A stretch of 9,074 nucleotides of DNA, taken from JBBAEA01 sp041656175. Lineage in GTDB: Bacteria > Myxococcota_A > Bradymonadia > UBA4248. The notes under the pieces are model-generated. The model had not been told where the DNA came from. It saw only the letters and a program-made list of their open reading frames with translations, and did not search any database. Of the stretch, positions 1 through 5,946 are shown one piece after another. The position numbers and the translations under genes were made by a program. Numbering within the stretch: the first letter of the stretch is position 1; each line of letters begins with the position of its first letter. The stretch covers positions 1 to 9,074 of the forward strand of contig JBBAEA010000138.1 in assembly GCA_041656175.1 (NCBI GenBank). The letters run 5' to 3'.

Positions 1-11
1 AGGAGCAAAGC

Positions 12-224
12 ATGCCGAATAAAGATTTTTGCGCCATATGTGGCGATGATATTACAGACGAAGAGGTTTGTATGTGTAACAATTGCGGCGACATTTGCTG
101 TTGTGTGTGTTACAACGCGAGCATGGAGTTATGCGACCGTTGCTCGGCAGAAGAGGAAGAACTTTATGCGCAGCGTCACGGTAGCCCCTTTGGGGACATA
201 CACGGCGCGCCGGATGGGGGTTGA
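12..224 (+). CDS. Small cysteine-rich protein, cross-brace zinc-finger type (paralogue of 7016-7198)
   Basis: A 70-residue protein preceded by AGGAG at the first bases of the window, so the ATG at 12 is well placed. Four CxxC pairs are visible: C7/C10, C22/C25, C30/C33 and C41/C44, with extra cysteines at 20, 29 and 31. Spacing between pairs resembles RING/FYVE-like treble-clef folds that hold two zinc ions. An acidic stretch (EEEE) and a conserved-looking H-x-S-P-F-G end follow. The protein at 7016-7198 has the same cysteine spacing and the same ending style, so the two are paralogues. No function is recognised; a structural zinc domain for protein or nucleic-acid contacts is an inference. 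It is the first complete gene of the early operon and ends at the SD of the next gene. Confidence 0.75.
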   Translation: MPNKDFCAICGDDITDEEVCMCNNCGDICCCVCYNASMELCDRCSAEEEELYAQRHGSPFGDIHGAPDGG

Positions 225-234
225 GGTGGTTGTC

Positions 235-411
235 ATGGGCATAGAAGAAATGGTCGGGGCGGCAATCGAGTACATACTTACAGCGGATAACCAGCGCGAG
301 GCGTACATGGAGGTCAGCCGCCAAATGCAGAAGCACGGCGCGAAAGTATACCTGCACTTTGTCTGCCAGTACATGAAGGCATTGGACTTGATACGGGAGG
401 CTTGCTTATGA
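235..411 (+). CDS. Small hypothetical protein, probably helical
   Basis: A 58-residue protein of unknown function. The ATG at 235 is chosen because GAGGTGG lies 5 nt upstream and overlaps the stop codon of the preceding gene. The reading frame is open further upstream to 40, but that part only shadows the zinc-finger gene in another frame. Composition suggests helices throughout (IEEMVGAAIEYIL, then REAYMEVSRQMQKHG, then a hydrophobic C-terminal third). There is no signal peptide, membrane segment or metal motif. It ends in an ATGA overlap with the next gene, which points to translational coupling within the early operon. The coding call rests on start context and packing, not on a recognised family. 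Confidence 0.6.
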   Translation: MGIEEMVGAAIEYILTADNQREAYMEVSRQMQKHGAKVYLHFVCQYMKALDLIREACL

Positions 412-581
412 TTTGCAAATGCTGGAGCAAGCAGGGCATGTTTGCCCTACGGATAGATAGCTACGACAAGCAAGGCACTAACAGGATAGGAACCGCCAAA
501 CAGCAACGCGAGAAGGACATCTGCCTAACCTGCACCCTGCCTGTGTGCAAGGGAAATTGCCCAAAGGTAAGGCGGGCATAG
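408..581 (+). CDS. Small cysteine-rich phage protein
   Basis: A 57-residue ORF starting at an ATG that overlaps the previous stop (ATGA), with GGGAGG 7 nt upstream. Cysteines cluster at both ends: C3 and C5 at the N-terminus, then C39-x2-C42-x4-C47-x3-C51 near the C-terminus (the CLTC...CKGNC stretch), followed by a basic tail (PKVRRA). The arrangement suggests one bound zinc ion. Short proteins with a CxxC-PxxCxG-C-like ending are common in early operons of Firmicutes phages, but no named function is recognised. The middle (about residues 12-35) is polar and basic. The stop codon runs directly into the SD of the next gene. Confidence 0.6.
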   Translation: MICKCWSKQGMFALRIDSYDKQGTNRIGTAKQQREKDICLTCTLPVCKGNCPKVRRA

Positions 582-589
582 GAGGAACT

Positions 590-712
590 ATGTGTAAGAT
601 TTGCGGGAATAGCATTTGCAGCGAGGGGAATTACTGGGAAATGTTTTATGCCGACGACAACGACAGCGAAAACAATGAAGATAGCGAGGATGAGGACGAT
701 GACGAAGTATAA
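590..712 (+). CDS. Tiny CxxC protein with acidic tail
   Basis: A 40-residue ORF with GGAGG at 581-585, 4 nt before the ATG. The N-terminus carries C2-x2-C5-G and a third cysteine at 10, resembling the MCxICxxxxC openings of small clostridial phage proteins. The C-terminal half is almost entirely Asp, Glu, Ser and Asn. A highly acidic tail can mimic nucleic acid or bind a basic partner, but that is speculation and no function is recognised. The gene overlaps the start of the next one by 14 nt. Its tail codons supply the GAGGA that probably serves as SD for the gene starting at 699. Confidence 0.55.
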   Translation: MCKICGNSICSEGNYWEMFYADDNDSENNEDSEDEDDDEV

Positions 713-875
713 GGCAACCATTTACGGGAGCAAGGGTATTGGGAAAGTCGAAATCAACAATCTCTTTGACAGTCTCGCCGAAGCCCGTATTGCCGTCAAC
801 CAGTGGTGCGCCGACTTACTCCGGCACGGAGCGCATATGGTCGTTGAAACCGTTGAGACGGAGGAAGAAGAATGA
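699..875 (+). CDS. Small hypothetical protein
   Basis: A 58-residue protein, not recognised. In-frame ATGs also occur at 648, 675 and 690. The one at 699 is preferred because GAGGA at 686-690 sits 8 nt upstream and because the longer N-terminus is a Thr/Lys/Met-rich translation of the neighbouring acidic-tail codons. The sequence starts with a strand-like segment (KYKATIYGSKGIGKVEI), continues with a helix (SLAEARIAVNQWCADLL), and ends in a second strand plus an acidic tail (ETVETEEEE). A compact alpha/beta fold is plausible. The stop overlaps the start of the exonuclease gene (ATGA), so it may be coupled to the recombination module. Confidence 0.6.
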   Translation: MTKYKATIYGSKGIGKVEINNLFDSLAEARIAVNQWCADLLRHGAHMVVETVETEEEE

Positions 876-1828
876 AAAGGGTGCTTAAAGCCGAGGTTCT
901 TGCAGATAAATCCCTCATGACCGAAGCGGAGTGGCGGGCACAGCGCCGCGTCGGAATAGGCGGAAGCGACGCGGCGGGCATCCTCGGGCTGAACCCTTAC
1001 AGCTCTGCCTTTCAGGTTTATTGCGACAAAATCGGGCTGACTGACGGCGATGAGGACAATGAGGCGATGCGTCAGGGGCGCGACTTTGAGGCTTATGTTG
1101 CCGGGCGTTTCGAAGAAGCAACCGGCAAAAAAACAAAAAATTGTAATTATGTACTCATTAGCCGCAAGCACCCTTATGCAATAGCTAACGTTGACCGCCT
1201 TATCGTCGGAGAGAAAGCCGGGCTTGAGTGTAAGACCACGAGTGTACTCAATAAAACGGATTTTAGCGCGGGAGACGTGCCCCCGCAGTATTACGTGCAG
1301 TGTATGCACTACATTGCTGTTACCGGGGCGGAACGCTGGTACTTAGCAATACTTGTGTTAAACAAAGGATTCCATGTCTTTACCATCGAGCGCAACGAAG
1401 AGGAGATACAGGCACTTATGTCGGCAGAGGAAACGTTTTGGCGGGAGAATGTCTTGGCAAAGCAAGAGCCTGCTCCGGACGGAAGCAAGAAGGCGGGAGA
1501 GATAATCAAGAGCCTCTATGGGTGGGGGCGCGACGATTTAGAATGCGATTTAACTCCTTTCGAGAACGAACTCGCCGCCCTTGTGGGCGTAAAGGCACAA
1601 ATCAAGGAATTAGAGGGCAAGGAAGATTTTTTAAAGCAAAGCATCCAAGCCTATATGAAAGAGGCTACGGTGGGCAAATATGACCGCTACAGCGTGTACT
1701 GGCGAAACGAACTGCGCTGCGGTATAGATACGGAGCGCCTTAAAAAAGAGCAACCTGAGCTGGTAAAGGCCTACACGAAAACCACCTCTCAACGGAAATT
1801 TATTATAAAGGAGATAAAAGACACATGA
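872..1828 (+). CDS. YqaJ-family viral recombinase / exonuclease
   Basis: A 318-residue protein of the YqaJ/lambda-exonuclease family (PD-(D/E)xK fold). Such enzymes degrade one strand from double-stranded DNA ends, leaving single strands for the annealing protein encoded next. The family N-terminus is clear: R-x-GIGGSDAAGILGLNPY (residues 26-43), then RQGRDFEAYVAGRF with E73. The catalytic core shows D108 (NVDR), E119 and K121 (LECKTTS), and Q143 in PPQYYVQCMHY. The region after about residue 200 is an extra helical segment (KAQIKELEGKEDFLKQ at 241-256), often seen in phage members. GGAGGAAG lies just upstream and the start overlaps the previous stop. The next start (1825) overlaps this stop, matching the usual exonuclease-RecT pairing. 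All expected catalytic residues are present. Confidence 0.92.
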   Translation: MKRVLKAEVLADKSLMTEAEWRAQRRVGIGGSDAAGILGLNPYSSAFQVYCDKIGLTDGDEDNEAMRQGRDFEAYVAGRFEEATGKKTKNCNYVLISRKHPYAIANVDRLIVGEKAGLECKTTSVLNKTDFSAGDVPPQYYVQCMHYIAVTGAERWYLAILVLNKGFHVFTIERNEEEIQALMSAEETFWRENVLAKQEPAPDGSKKAGEIIKSLYGWGRDDLECDLTPFENELAALVGVKAQIKELEGKEDFLKQSIQAYMKEATVGKYDRYSVYWRNELRCGIDTERLKKEQPELVKAYTKTTSQRKFIIKEIKDT

Positions 1829-2616
1829 CGCAAACTAATCAGAAAGGGATTATATCCCAAGCGACAGCAGATGTGGCGGAGGCAAAAAAGCCGCAAACGC
1901 TCATCGGCTACGTCAAAGAGATGGAGGGTCAGTTCGCCAAAGCTTTGCCGCGGGTTATGACTCCGGAGCGTTTTACCCGGATAGCCCTTACGGCACTACG
2001 CAACACCCCCGCACTCATGAAGTGCTCGAAGGAGAGCTTCCTCGGCGCCCTTATGAACGCCGCACAGTTGGGCTTAGAACCTAACACACCGCTCGGGCAG
2101 GCTTACCTGATACCCTACGGCGGGCAGTGTCAGTTCCAAATCGGATACAAGGGCTTGATTGACCTTGCGTACAGGAGCGGGGAAATTACCACCATGCAGG
2201 CGCACGTCGTACACGAAAACGATGTTTTCGATTATGAGTACGGCATCGAGCCTAAGCTCAAGCACGTACCTGCAAAAAGCGACCCCGGCAAGCCGGCATA
2301 TGTATATGCTACGTTCTCCCTCAAAAACGGTGGATACAGCTTTGAGGTCATGAGCATGGACAATGTGCGCGAGTTTGCAAAGAAGTACTCGAAAGCGTTT
2401 AACAACGGCCCGTGGCAAACGAACTTTGAAGAGATGGCGAAGAAAACGGTACTTAAAAAGGTCTTGAAGTATGCGCCTATCCGCAGTGATTTTCTTACCG
2501 CCGCATTTGTAACCGACGACAAGACCGCCACGTATGACGACGCGACCGACAGCGTTGTAATCGATTATGAGACCGGGGAGGTTTCAGACGGCGCTCAAAC
2601 CGCGCAGGCGACATGA
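1825..2616 (+). CDS. recT: RecT-family single-strand annealing protein
   Basis: A 263-residue RecT/Redβ-type protein. It binds the single strands exposed by the exonuclease and anneals them to complementary DNA, allowing RecA-independent recombination and repair of phage genomes. Hallmarks are the block LGLEPNTPLGQAYLIPYGG at residues 82-100, FQIGYKGLIDLAYRSG at 104-119, and the C-terminal PWQTNFEEMAKKTVLKKVLK at 196-215. The N-terminal 25 residues and the acidic C-terminal tail (after about 230) are likely flexible; acidic tails in this family can engage partners such as SSB. AAGGAG at 1808-1813 is a somewhat distant SD, and the ATGA overlap suggests coupling. Length is in the normal range for the family. 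Confidence 0.94.
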   Translation: MTQTNQKGIISQATADVAEAKKPQTLIGYVKEMEGQFAKALPRVMTPERFTRIALTALRNTPALMKCSKESFLGALMNAAQLGLEPNTPLGQAYLIPYGGQCQFQIGYKGLIDLAYRSGEITTMQAHVVHENDVFDYEYGIEPKLKHVPAKSDPGKPAYVYATFSLKNGGYSFEVMSMDNVREFAKKYSKAFNNGPWQTNFEEMAKKTVLKKVLKYAPIRSDFLTAAFVTDDKTATYDDATDSVVIDYETGEVSDGAQTAQAT

Positions 2617-3023
2617 TCACCTTTACGGTTCCCGGCCAGCCGCAAGGCAAAGGCCGCCCGAGGTTTGCAAAGGTCGGGGGGTATGTGAAAGCGTATACCC
2701 CCGAGCAAACCGCAAGCTATGAGAGCTTTATCAAGCTGGCGTATTACAAAGCAGGGGGCGGGATGTCGGAAAAGCCCGTTAAATTGACTGTCAGGGCGTT
2801 TTATCTCGTGCCCGATAGCTGGAGCAAGAAGAAGAGAATAGCCGCTCTTGGCGGCGGTGTGCGCCCCACAGTGAAGCCTGATATAGACAACATAGTAAAG
2901 GTCGTATGCGACGCTCTCAACGAGCTTGCTTACTCGGATGATAAGCAAATAGTGGCTTTAGAATGCTACAAGCATTACGACGTTGCGCCGAGGGTGGAGA
3001 TAGAGATAAAGGAGGTTGTATGA
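2613..3023 (+). CDS. rusA: RusA-family Holliday junction resolvase
   Basis: A 136-residue RusA-like endonuclease, which cuts four-way DNA junctions symmetrically as a dimer and so resolves recombination intermediates. The N-terminal PxxKGRPRF (about residues 10-18) is typical of Gram-positive phage RusA. The catalytic block KPDIDNIVKVVCDALN at 88-103 gives D90, D92, K96 and D100, and SDDKQI follows at 108-113. These match E. coli RusA D70, D72, K76, D80 and the D90-D91 pair, allowing a one-residue gap. The active site therefore looks complete. It starts in an ATGA overlap with recT and ends in an ATGA overlap with the HD-domain gene; the position right after exonuclease and RecT completes a resection-annealing-resolution module. 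Confidence 0.92.
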   Translation: MITFTVPGQPQGKGRPRFAKVGGYVKAYTPEQTASYESFIKLAYYKAGGGMSEKPVKLTVRAFYLVPDSWSKKKRIAALGGGVRPTVKPDIDNIVKVVCDALNELAYSDDKQIVALECYKHYDVAPRVEIEIKEVV

Positions 3024-3592
3024 CGACTGAAAGCAAACTCGACATTGCGTCTAACAAGGCCGAATTTATCAGCCGTATATCTTGTGCGGAGCGTGAAGGG
3101 GTAGATTTTTTGCTTAATTACCTTGATGCATCCGGATTTTTCGAAGCTCCCGCAAGCACTAAGTATCATATGAGTTGCGAGGGCGGGTTATGTAAGCACA
3201 GCCTTAGCGTGTGCGACCGCCTGTTAAACAACCTTGAGGCTAAGCTGCGATACCCTACAGAAACCCTTGTTATCTGCGCTCTGCTGCACGATGTATGTAA
3301 GGCTAATTACTACGCCGTAGATTACCGTAACGTCAAGCAACCCAGCGGCACGTGGGCAAAGGAGCCGTACTACACAGTCAAGGACGGATTCCCTTACGGC
3401 CACGGCGAGAAATCCGTCTATATTGTTGGGAAACACGTTTGTCTTACTGACGATGAAGCAATGGCTATACGCTGGCACATGGGTGCTTTCGACGAGGCTC
3501 ACAAAGGCGGCAGTATGCGCTCGGACAGGTGTTTAAGGATTATCCGCTTGCGCTGCATCTACATATTGCAGACTTGCAGGCAACGTACTTAG
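3020..3592 (+). CDS. HD-domain phosphohydrolase, apparently frameshifted near its C-terminus
   Basis: A 190-residue product as read, from the ATG at 3020 behind GGAGG (3011-3015). It belongs to the HD superfamily of metal-dependent phosphohydrolases, acting on nucleotides or phosphodiesters; phage members next to recombination genes have no fixed substrate. Metal-site residues visible are H60 (LCKHSL), H90-D91 (LLHDVCK), H128 (GHGEKS) and H153 (RWHMG). After residue 165 the sequence becomes a basic, Cys/Ile/Arg-rich tail that does not look like the family. Frame 1 from about 3514 instead reads YALGQVFKDYP, then LALHLHIADLQATYLDE, ending at TAG 3598-3600. One extra T near 3514 would restore GGSYALGQVF and a 193-residue protein. 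The lost tail carries the likely final metal-binding Asp (HIAD). The restored stop merges with the next gene's SD. Confidence 0.85.
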   Translation: MTTESKLDIASNKAEFISRISCAEREGVDFLLNYLDASGFFEAPASTKYHMSCEGGLCKHSLSVCDRLLNNLEAKLRYPTETLVICALLHDVCKANYYAVDYRNVKQPSGTWAKEPYYTVKDGFPYGHGEKSVYIVGKHVCLTDDEAMAIRWHMGAFDEAHKGGSMRSDRCLRIIRLRCIYILQTCRQRT

Positions 3593-3611
3593 ATGAGTAG
3601 GAGGCAGCCCA

Positions 3612-3959
3612 ATGAAAGCATATGAGAAACCCAAGATTGAGGGCAACAGGCGAGAGCTGTGCAATATCATCTACAGGGCGGCCCTTGAGGTAAACCGGAC
3701 CAAAGACGAAATAGAACTTATTTTGTTCCCCGGCGTAAAGCCCGGAAGCAAAGACCGTCAAATACGTGACCTTGTAAGCGACATAAAGAAATATGCACCC
3801 GTGGTTAGTCCGTCAGACGGTAAAGGATTTAAAATCTTGAGGCGCAGAACCCCGGAGAACATAGCTGCGGCCCGGCATCAGATAGCCGAGTACTATAGCA
3901 GGATAGCGGATTTTAAGGCCAGTATAGACCCGCTTGAAGAGTTTGTAGAAGGGAGGTGA
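3612..3959 (+). CDS. Hypothetical phage protein, possible winged-helix DNA binder
   Basis: A 115-residue protein with AGGAGG at 3599-3604, 7 nt before the ATG. The middle, RQIRDLVSDIKKYAPVVSPS followed by DGKGFKILRR (about residues 49-78), looks like a recognition helix plus a wing hairpin. The C-terminal helix (ENIAAARHQIAEYYSRIADFKASIDPLEEFV) resembles the tail of winged-helix proteins found beside replication genes in Firmicutes phages. That reading is an inference from pattern, without a confirmed family. It precedes the replication initiator-like gene, so a role in replication or its regulation fits. The stop TGA (3957-3959) is embedded in the strong SD of the next gene. Confidence 0.75.
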   Translation: MKAYEKPKIEGNRRELCNIIYRAALEVNRTKDEIELILFPGVKPGSKDRQIRDLVSDIKKYAPVVSPSDGKGFKILRRRTPENIAAARHQIAEYYSRIADFKASIDPLEEFVEGR

Positions 3960-3963
3960 TAGC

Positions 3964-4845
3964 TTGAGCGTCGGGCTAAGAAATTTTCTGCTCGATTGCG
4001 AAATGAATCCTAAAATGGACTTGCTGGAATCCGAATTCGGAACGAAGGGATTCGGAGTGATGATAAAACTGTATCAGTACATACTCGGCAAGTCGTACTT
4101 TGTGAAATGGGATATGGATGTAGGGTTGACGTTCTGTCGGAAATGGTGTCCGGATGTGGGTATCAACCTTGTTTCTGAAGTAGTGGATTGCGCACTAAGG
4201 CGTGGCATCTTTGATAAACCTTTGTTTGAACAGTACGGAATTCTGACAAGCAAGCGAATTCAAGAGTCGTACCTATTCGGCGCAAAACGCTTTAAAAGAG
4301 TGGAACTTCTTTATGAGTATCTACATCCTTCCATTTGCACTTTTTTAGAGATTGTAAACATTTCGGGTAGAATTGTAAGCAAAAAGATGGAAAATGTATG
4401 CATTTTACCACCTATAGAAAAGAAGAGAATAGAACTGAATAGAACAGAAGAAGAAAAGGCTCCGCCGCTTCAGGAAATACCTCCTTCTTCATTCTCTTAC
4501 GGTGAGGCGAAATGCCTTTACGAACAATACGCCCCTACGTATTTCAAAGCTGAATACGCCGAAGAAAACGTAGATACGGACTACCGCAACGGGCAAGCCT
4601 TCGAAAGCGCCAAATCCGATGAGCGCGACCCGTTAGCCGAGGAGTCTTTTATAGAACTCCTTAAACGCGCCGAAAAAGCCGAGTACCTTAAAACGCGCAA
4701 GAATATCGGGCTTAGGCAAATCATTGAGTGGCGAGGCTCTATCATGGCGGGCAAGTATGACACCTTATTTAAAAAGGAGGGAGGAGACAGTGGAAATAAG
4801 CGAGCTGAGCCGCATATCCCCGAACATCTCAAAAAGCGCATTTGA
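3964..4845 (+). CDS. DUF4373 / Lin1244-Lin1753-like replication initiator-like protein (TTG start)
   Basis: A 293-residue protein whose first ~105 residues match the DUF4373 (Lin1244/Lin1753-like) pattern: a short start, then LDCEMNPKMDLLESEFGTKG, FGVMIKLYQYILG, FCRKW and CALRRGIFDK. These are winged-helix-like domains found in phage DnaD/replisome-organiser proteins that bind the origin and recruit the helicase loader. The TTG at 3964 is chosen because GGAGGTGAT (3952-3960), an almost complete anti-SD match, lies 7 nt upstream. A charged A-rich linker (about 151-166, KKRIELNRTEEE) follows, then a helical C-terminal part (SFIELLKRAEKAEYLKTR ... RQIIEW). The linker DNA at 4418-4460 is an A/G-rich low-complexity stretch, a place where length variation is common in such genes. 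It overlaps the helicase-loader gene by 56 nt. Confidence 0.85.
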   Translation: MSVGLRNFLLDCEMNPKMDLLESEFGTKGFGVMIKLYQYILGKSYFVKWDMDVGLTFCRKWCPDVGINLVSEVVDCALRRGIFDKPLFEQYGILTSKRIQESYLFGAKRFKRVELLYEYLHPSICTFLEIVNISGRIVSKKMENVCILPPIEKKRIELNRTEEEKAPPLQEIPPSSFSYGEAKCLYEQYAPTYFKAEYAEENVDTDYRNGQAFESAKSDERDPLAEESFIELLKRAEKAEYLKTRKNIGLRQIIEWRGSIMAGKYDTLFKKEGGDSGNKRAEPHIPEHLKKRI

Positions 4846-5758
4846 GCGCGCCGAGGAACGGATTAAAAAAAACAACCCCGAGGTATATGCCGCATACATG
4901 AAACTAAACGAGGTCAGTGGCTACAGCAATCTGGGCTACGACGACAAACTAATAATCTGCAAAGACCGCGCCGAATCATATAATCGCAGGAAGGGGAGTT
5001 TAAACACTCGCAGGGACAAAGACGGCAATATCCGCCCCGGATGGGATTACGACTGTCCGATATGTCAAAATCGCGGTAATTACGCGTACTATGTCGATAA
5101 GCCTCAAGGTAATGACGATACAGGAGAGACGCCGCGGGTGAACTATGCTTTTTGCAGCTGCATGGACATTCGGGAAAACAAGGTTCGCGCTGAGGCTTCC
5201 GGATTAGGTCATAAAGCAGATGTTTACACCTTCGACAGATTCGACGACGACGAAGATTGGAAGTTGATGATAAAACTAAGCGCGCAAAGCTATGTCAAAA
5301 GACCGCAGGGTTGGTTTTTTGTAGGCGGCTCGCCCGGCACAGGGAAAACGCATATCTGCACGGCAATCACCTCGGAACTAATTAAAAAGGGACACAAAGC
5401 TCGATGGGTGCAGTGGGTTGACACGGTAACGAGGCTAAAACAGATAAAGACGGACAGCTACGAGTATGGGCGCGAAATACAATCGCTGAAATCTTATCCA
5501 GTGCTGTACATAGACGATTTCTTCAAACCCAAAGGATTGCAGGACAAAGGGCCTACGGAAGCCGACATTGATATTGCTTTCGATGTTTTAAACTTTCGAT
5601 ATAACGCTGATCTGCCGACTATCATAAGTTCCGAACGTATGACCGATGAGCTTGTAAGGCTTGACGAAGCCACAGGGAGCCGGATTGTAGAAAAAGCCAA
5701 ATACCACAAATTCGATATTGCCGGAGGCCCCGACAGAAATTACAGGTTCAAGGAGTGA
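4790..5758 (+). CDS. dnaC: DnaC/DnaI-type replicative helicase loader, AAA+ ATPase (GTG start)
   Basis: A 322-residue AAA+ ATPase expected to load the replicative helicase at the phage origin. The GTG at 4790 is preferred over the upstream ATG at 4724 because AAGGAGG (4774-4780) sits 9 nt before it and the extra upstream residues only overlap the DUF4373 gene. The N-terminal part has a Cys4 zinc site, CPIC (C89, C92) and CSC (C122, C124), as in DnaI-like loaders where this domain contacts the helicase. Walker A is GGSPGTGKT at 179-187, Walker B is VLYIDDFFK at 238-246, sensor I lies in PTIISSE at 276-282, and GSRIVEKAK at 296-304 is in the arginine-finger region. No helicase gene is present here, so it may act on the host helicase or one encoded elsewhere. 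Confidence 0.92.
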   Translation: MEISELSRISPNISKSAFERAEERIKKNNPEVYAAYMKLNEVSGYSNLGYDDKLIICKDRAESYNRRKGSLNTRRDKDGNIRPGWDYDCPICQNRGNYAYYVDKPQGNDDTGETPRVNYAFCSCMDIRENKVRAEASGLGHKADVYTFDRFDDDEDWKLMIKLSAQSYVKRPQGWFFVGGSPGTGKTHICTAITSELIKKGHKARWVQWVDTVTRLKQIKTDSYEYGREIQSLKSYPVLYIDDFFKPKGLQDKGPTEADIDIAFDVLNFRYNADLPTIISSERMTDELVRLDEATGSRIVEKAKYHKFDIAGGPDRNYRFKE

Positions 5759-5760
5759 CT

Positions 5761-5946
5761 ATGAGTAGTAGAATTGAACGTCGCCTGCGCAAAATCGCCC
5801 GACTTAACACCGCGGCAGAGGTCAGCATCATGCGGTGGACGCGGTTTGAGCTGAGCGACAAATACAAAGACATCTGCGCAAGGGCGCGGATATTTAGGAG
5901 GGAACATGAACAAAACAAAGATAGATTGGTGCGATGCTACAATTAA
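5761..5946 (+). CDS. Small basic protein, copy 1 of a duplicated pair flanking DUF5131
   Basis: A 61-residue Arg-rich protein. AAGGAG at 5750-5755 overlaps the end of the loader gene and the ATG at 5761 follows 5 nt later; the alternative GTG at 5755 lies inside the SD. The core RIERRLRKIARLN, then AE, then RW, YK-x-I-x-AR and FRR is shared with the product of 6568-6720, so the two are paralogues. The FRR codons (TTTAGGAGG) double as the SD of the following DUF5131 gene. Past FRR the two paralogues diverge. Copy 1 runs another ~13 residues across the first 41 nt of DUF5131, a tail probably produced by reading through overlapping coding sequence. Function unknown; the basic helical make-up would fit nucleic-acid binding, which is an inference. 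Confidence 0.7.
   Translation: MSSRIERRLRKIARLNTAAEVSIMRWTRFELSDKYKDICARARIFRREHEQNKDRLVRCYN

Noticed and set aside
722..1309. Long reverse-strand open frame (195 residues)
   Set aside because: It lies antisense to the YqaJ gene, whose motifs are clear, has no SD, and its translation shows no family pattern.
3503..3517. Programmed -1 ribosomal frameshift in the HD gene
   Set aside because: The -1 frame would give the full protein, but the in-frame codons AAA GGC GGC AGT contain no X-XXY-YYZ slippery heptamer, and no obvious downstream stem was seen. A missing base is simpler.
4418..4460. A/G-rich stretch as a functional repeat or origin
   Set aside because: It encodes the charged linker (KKRIELNRTEEE) of the DUF4373 protein and shows no regular iterons; low-complexity coding explains it.
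4724..4789. Longer helicase-loader start at ATG 4724
   Set aside because: The added 22 residues overlap the DUF4373 gene, lack a good SD, and do not look like a loader N-terminus; GTG 4790 has AAGGAGG at 9 nt.
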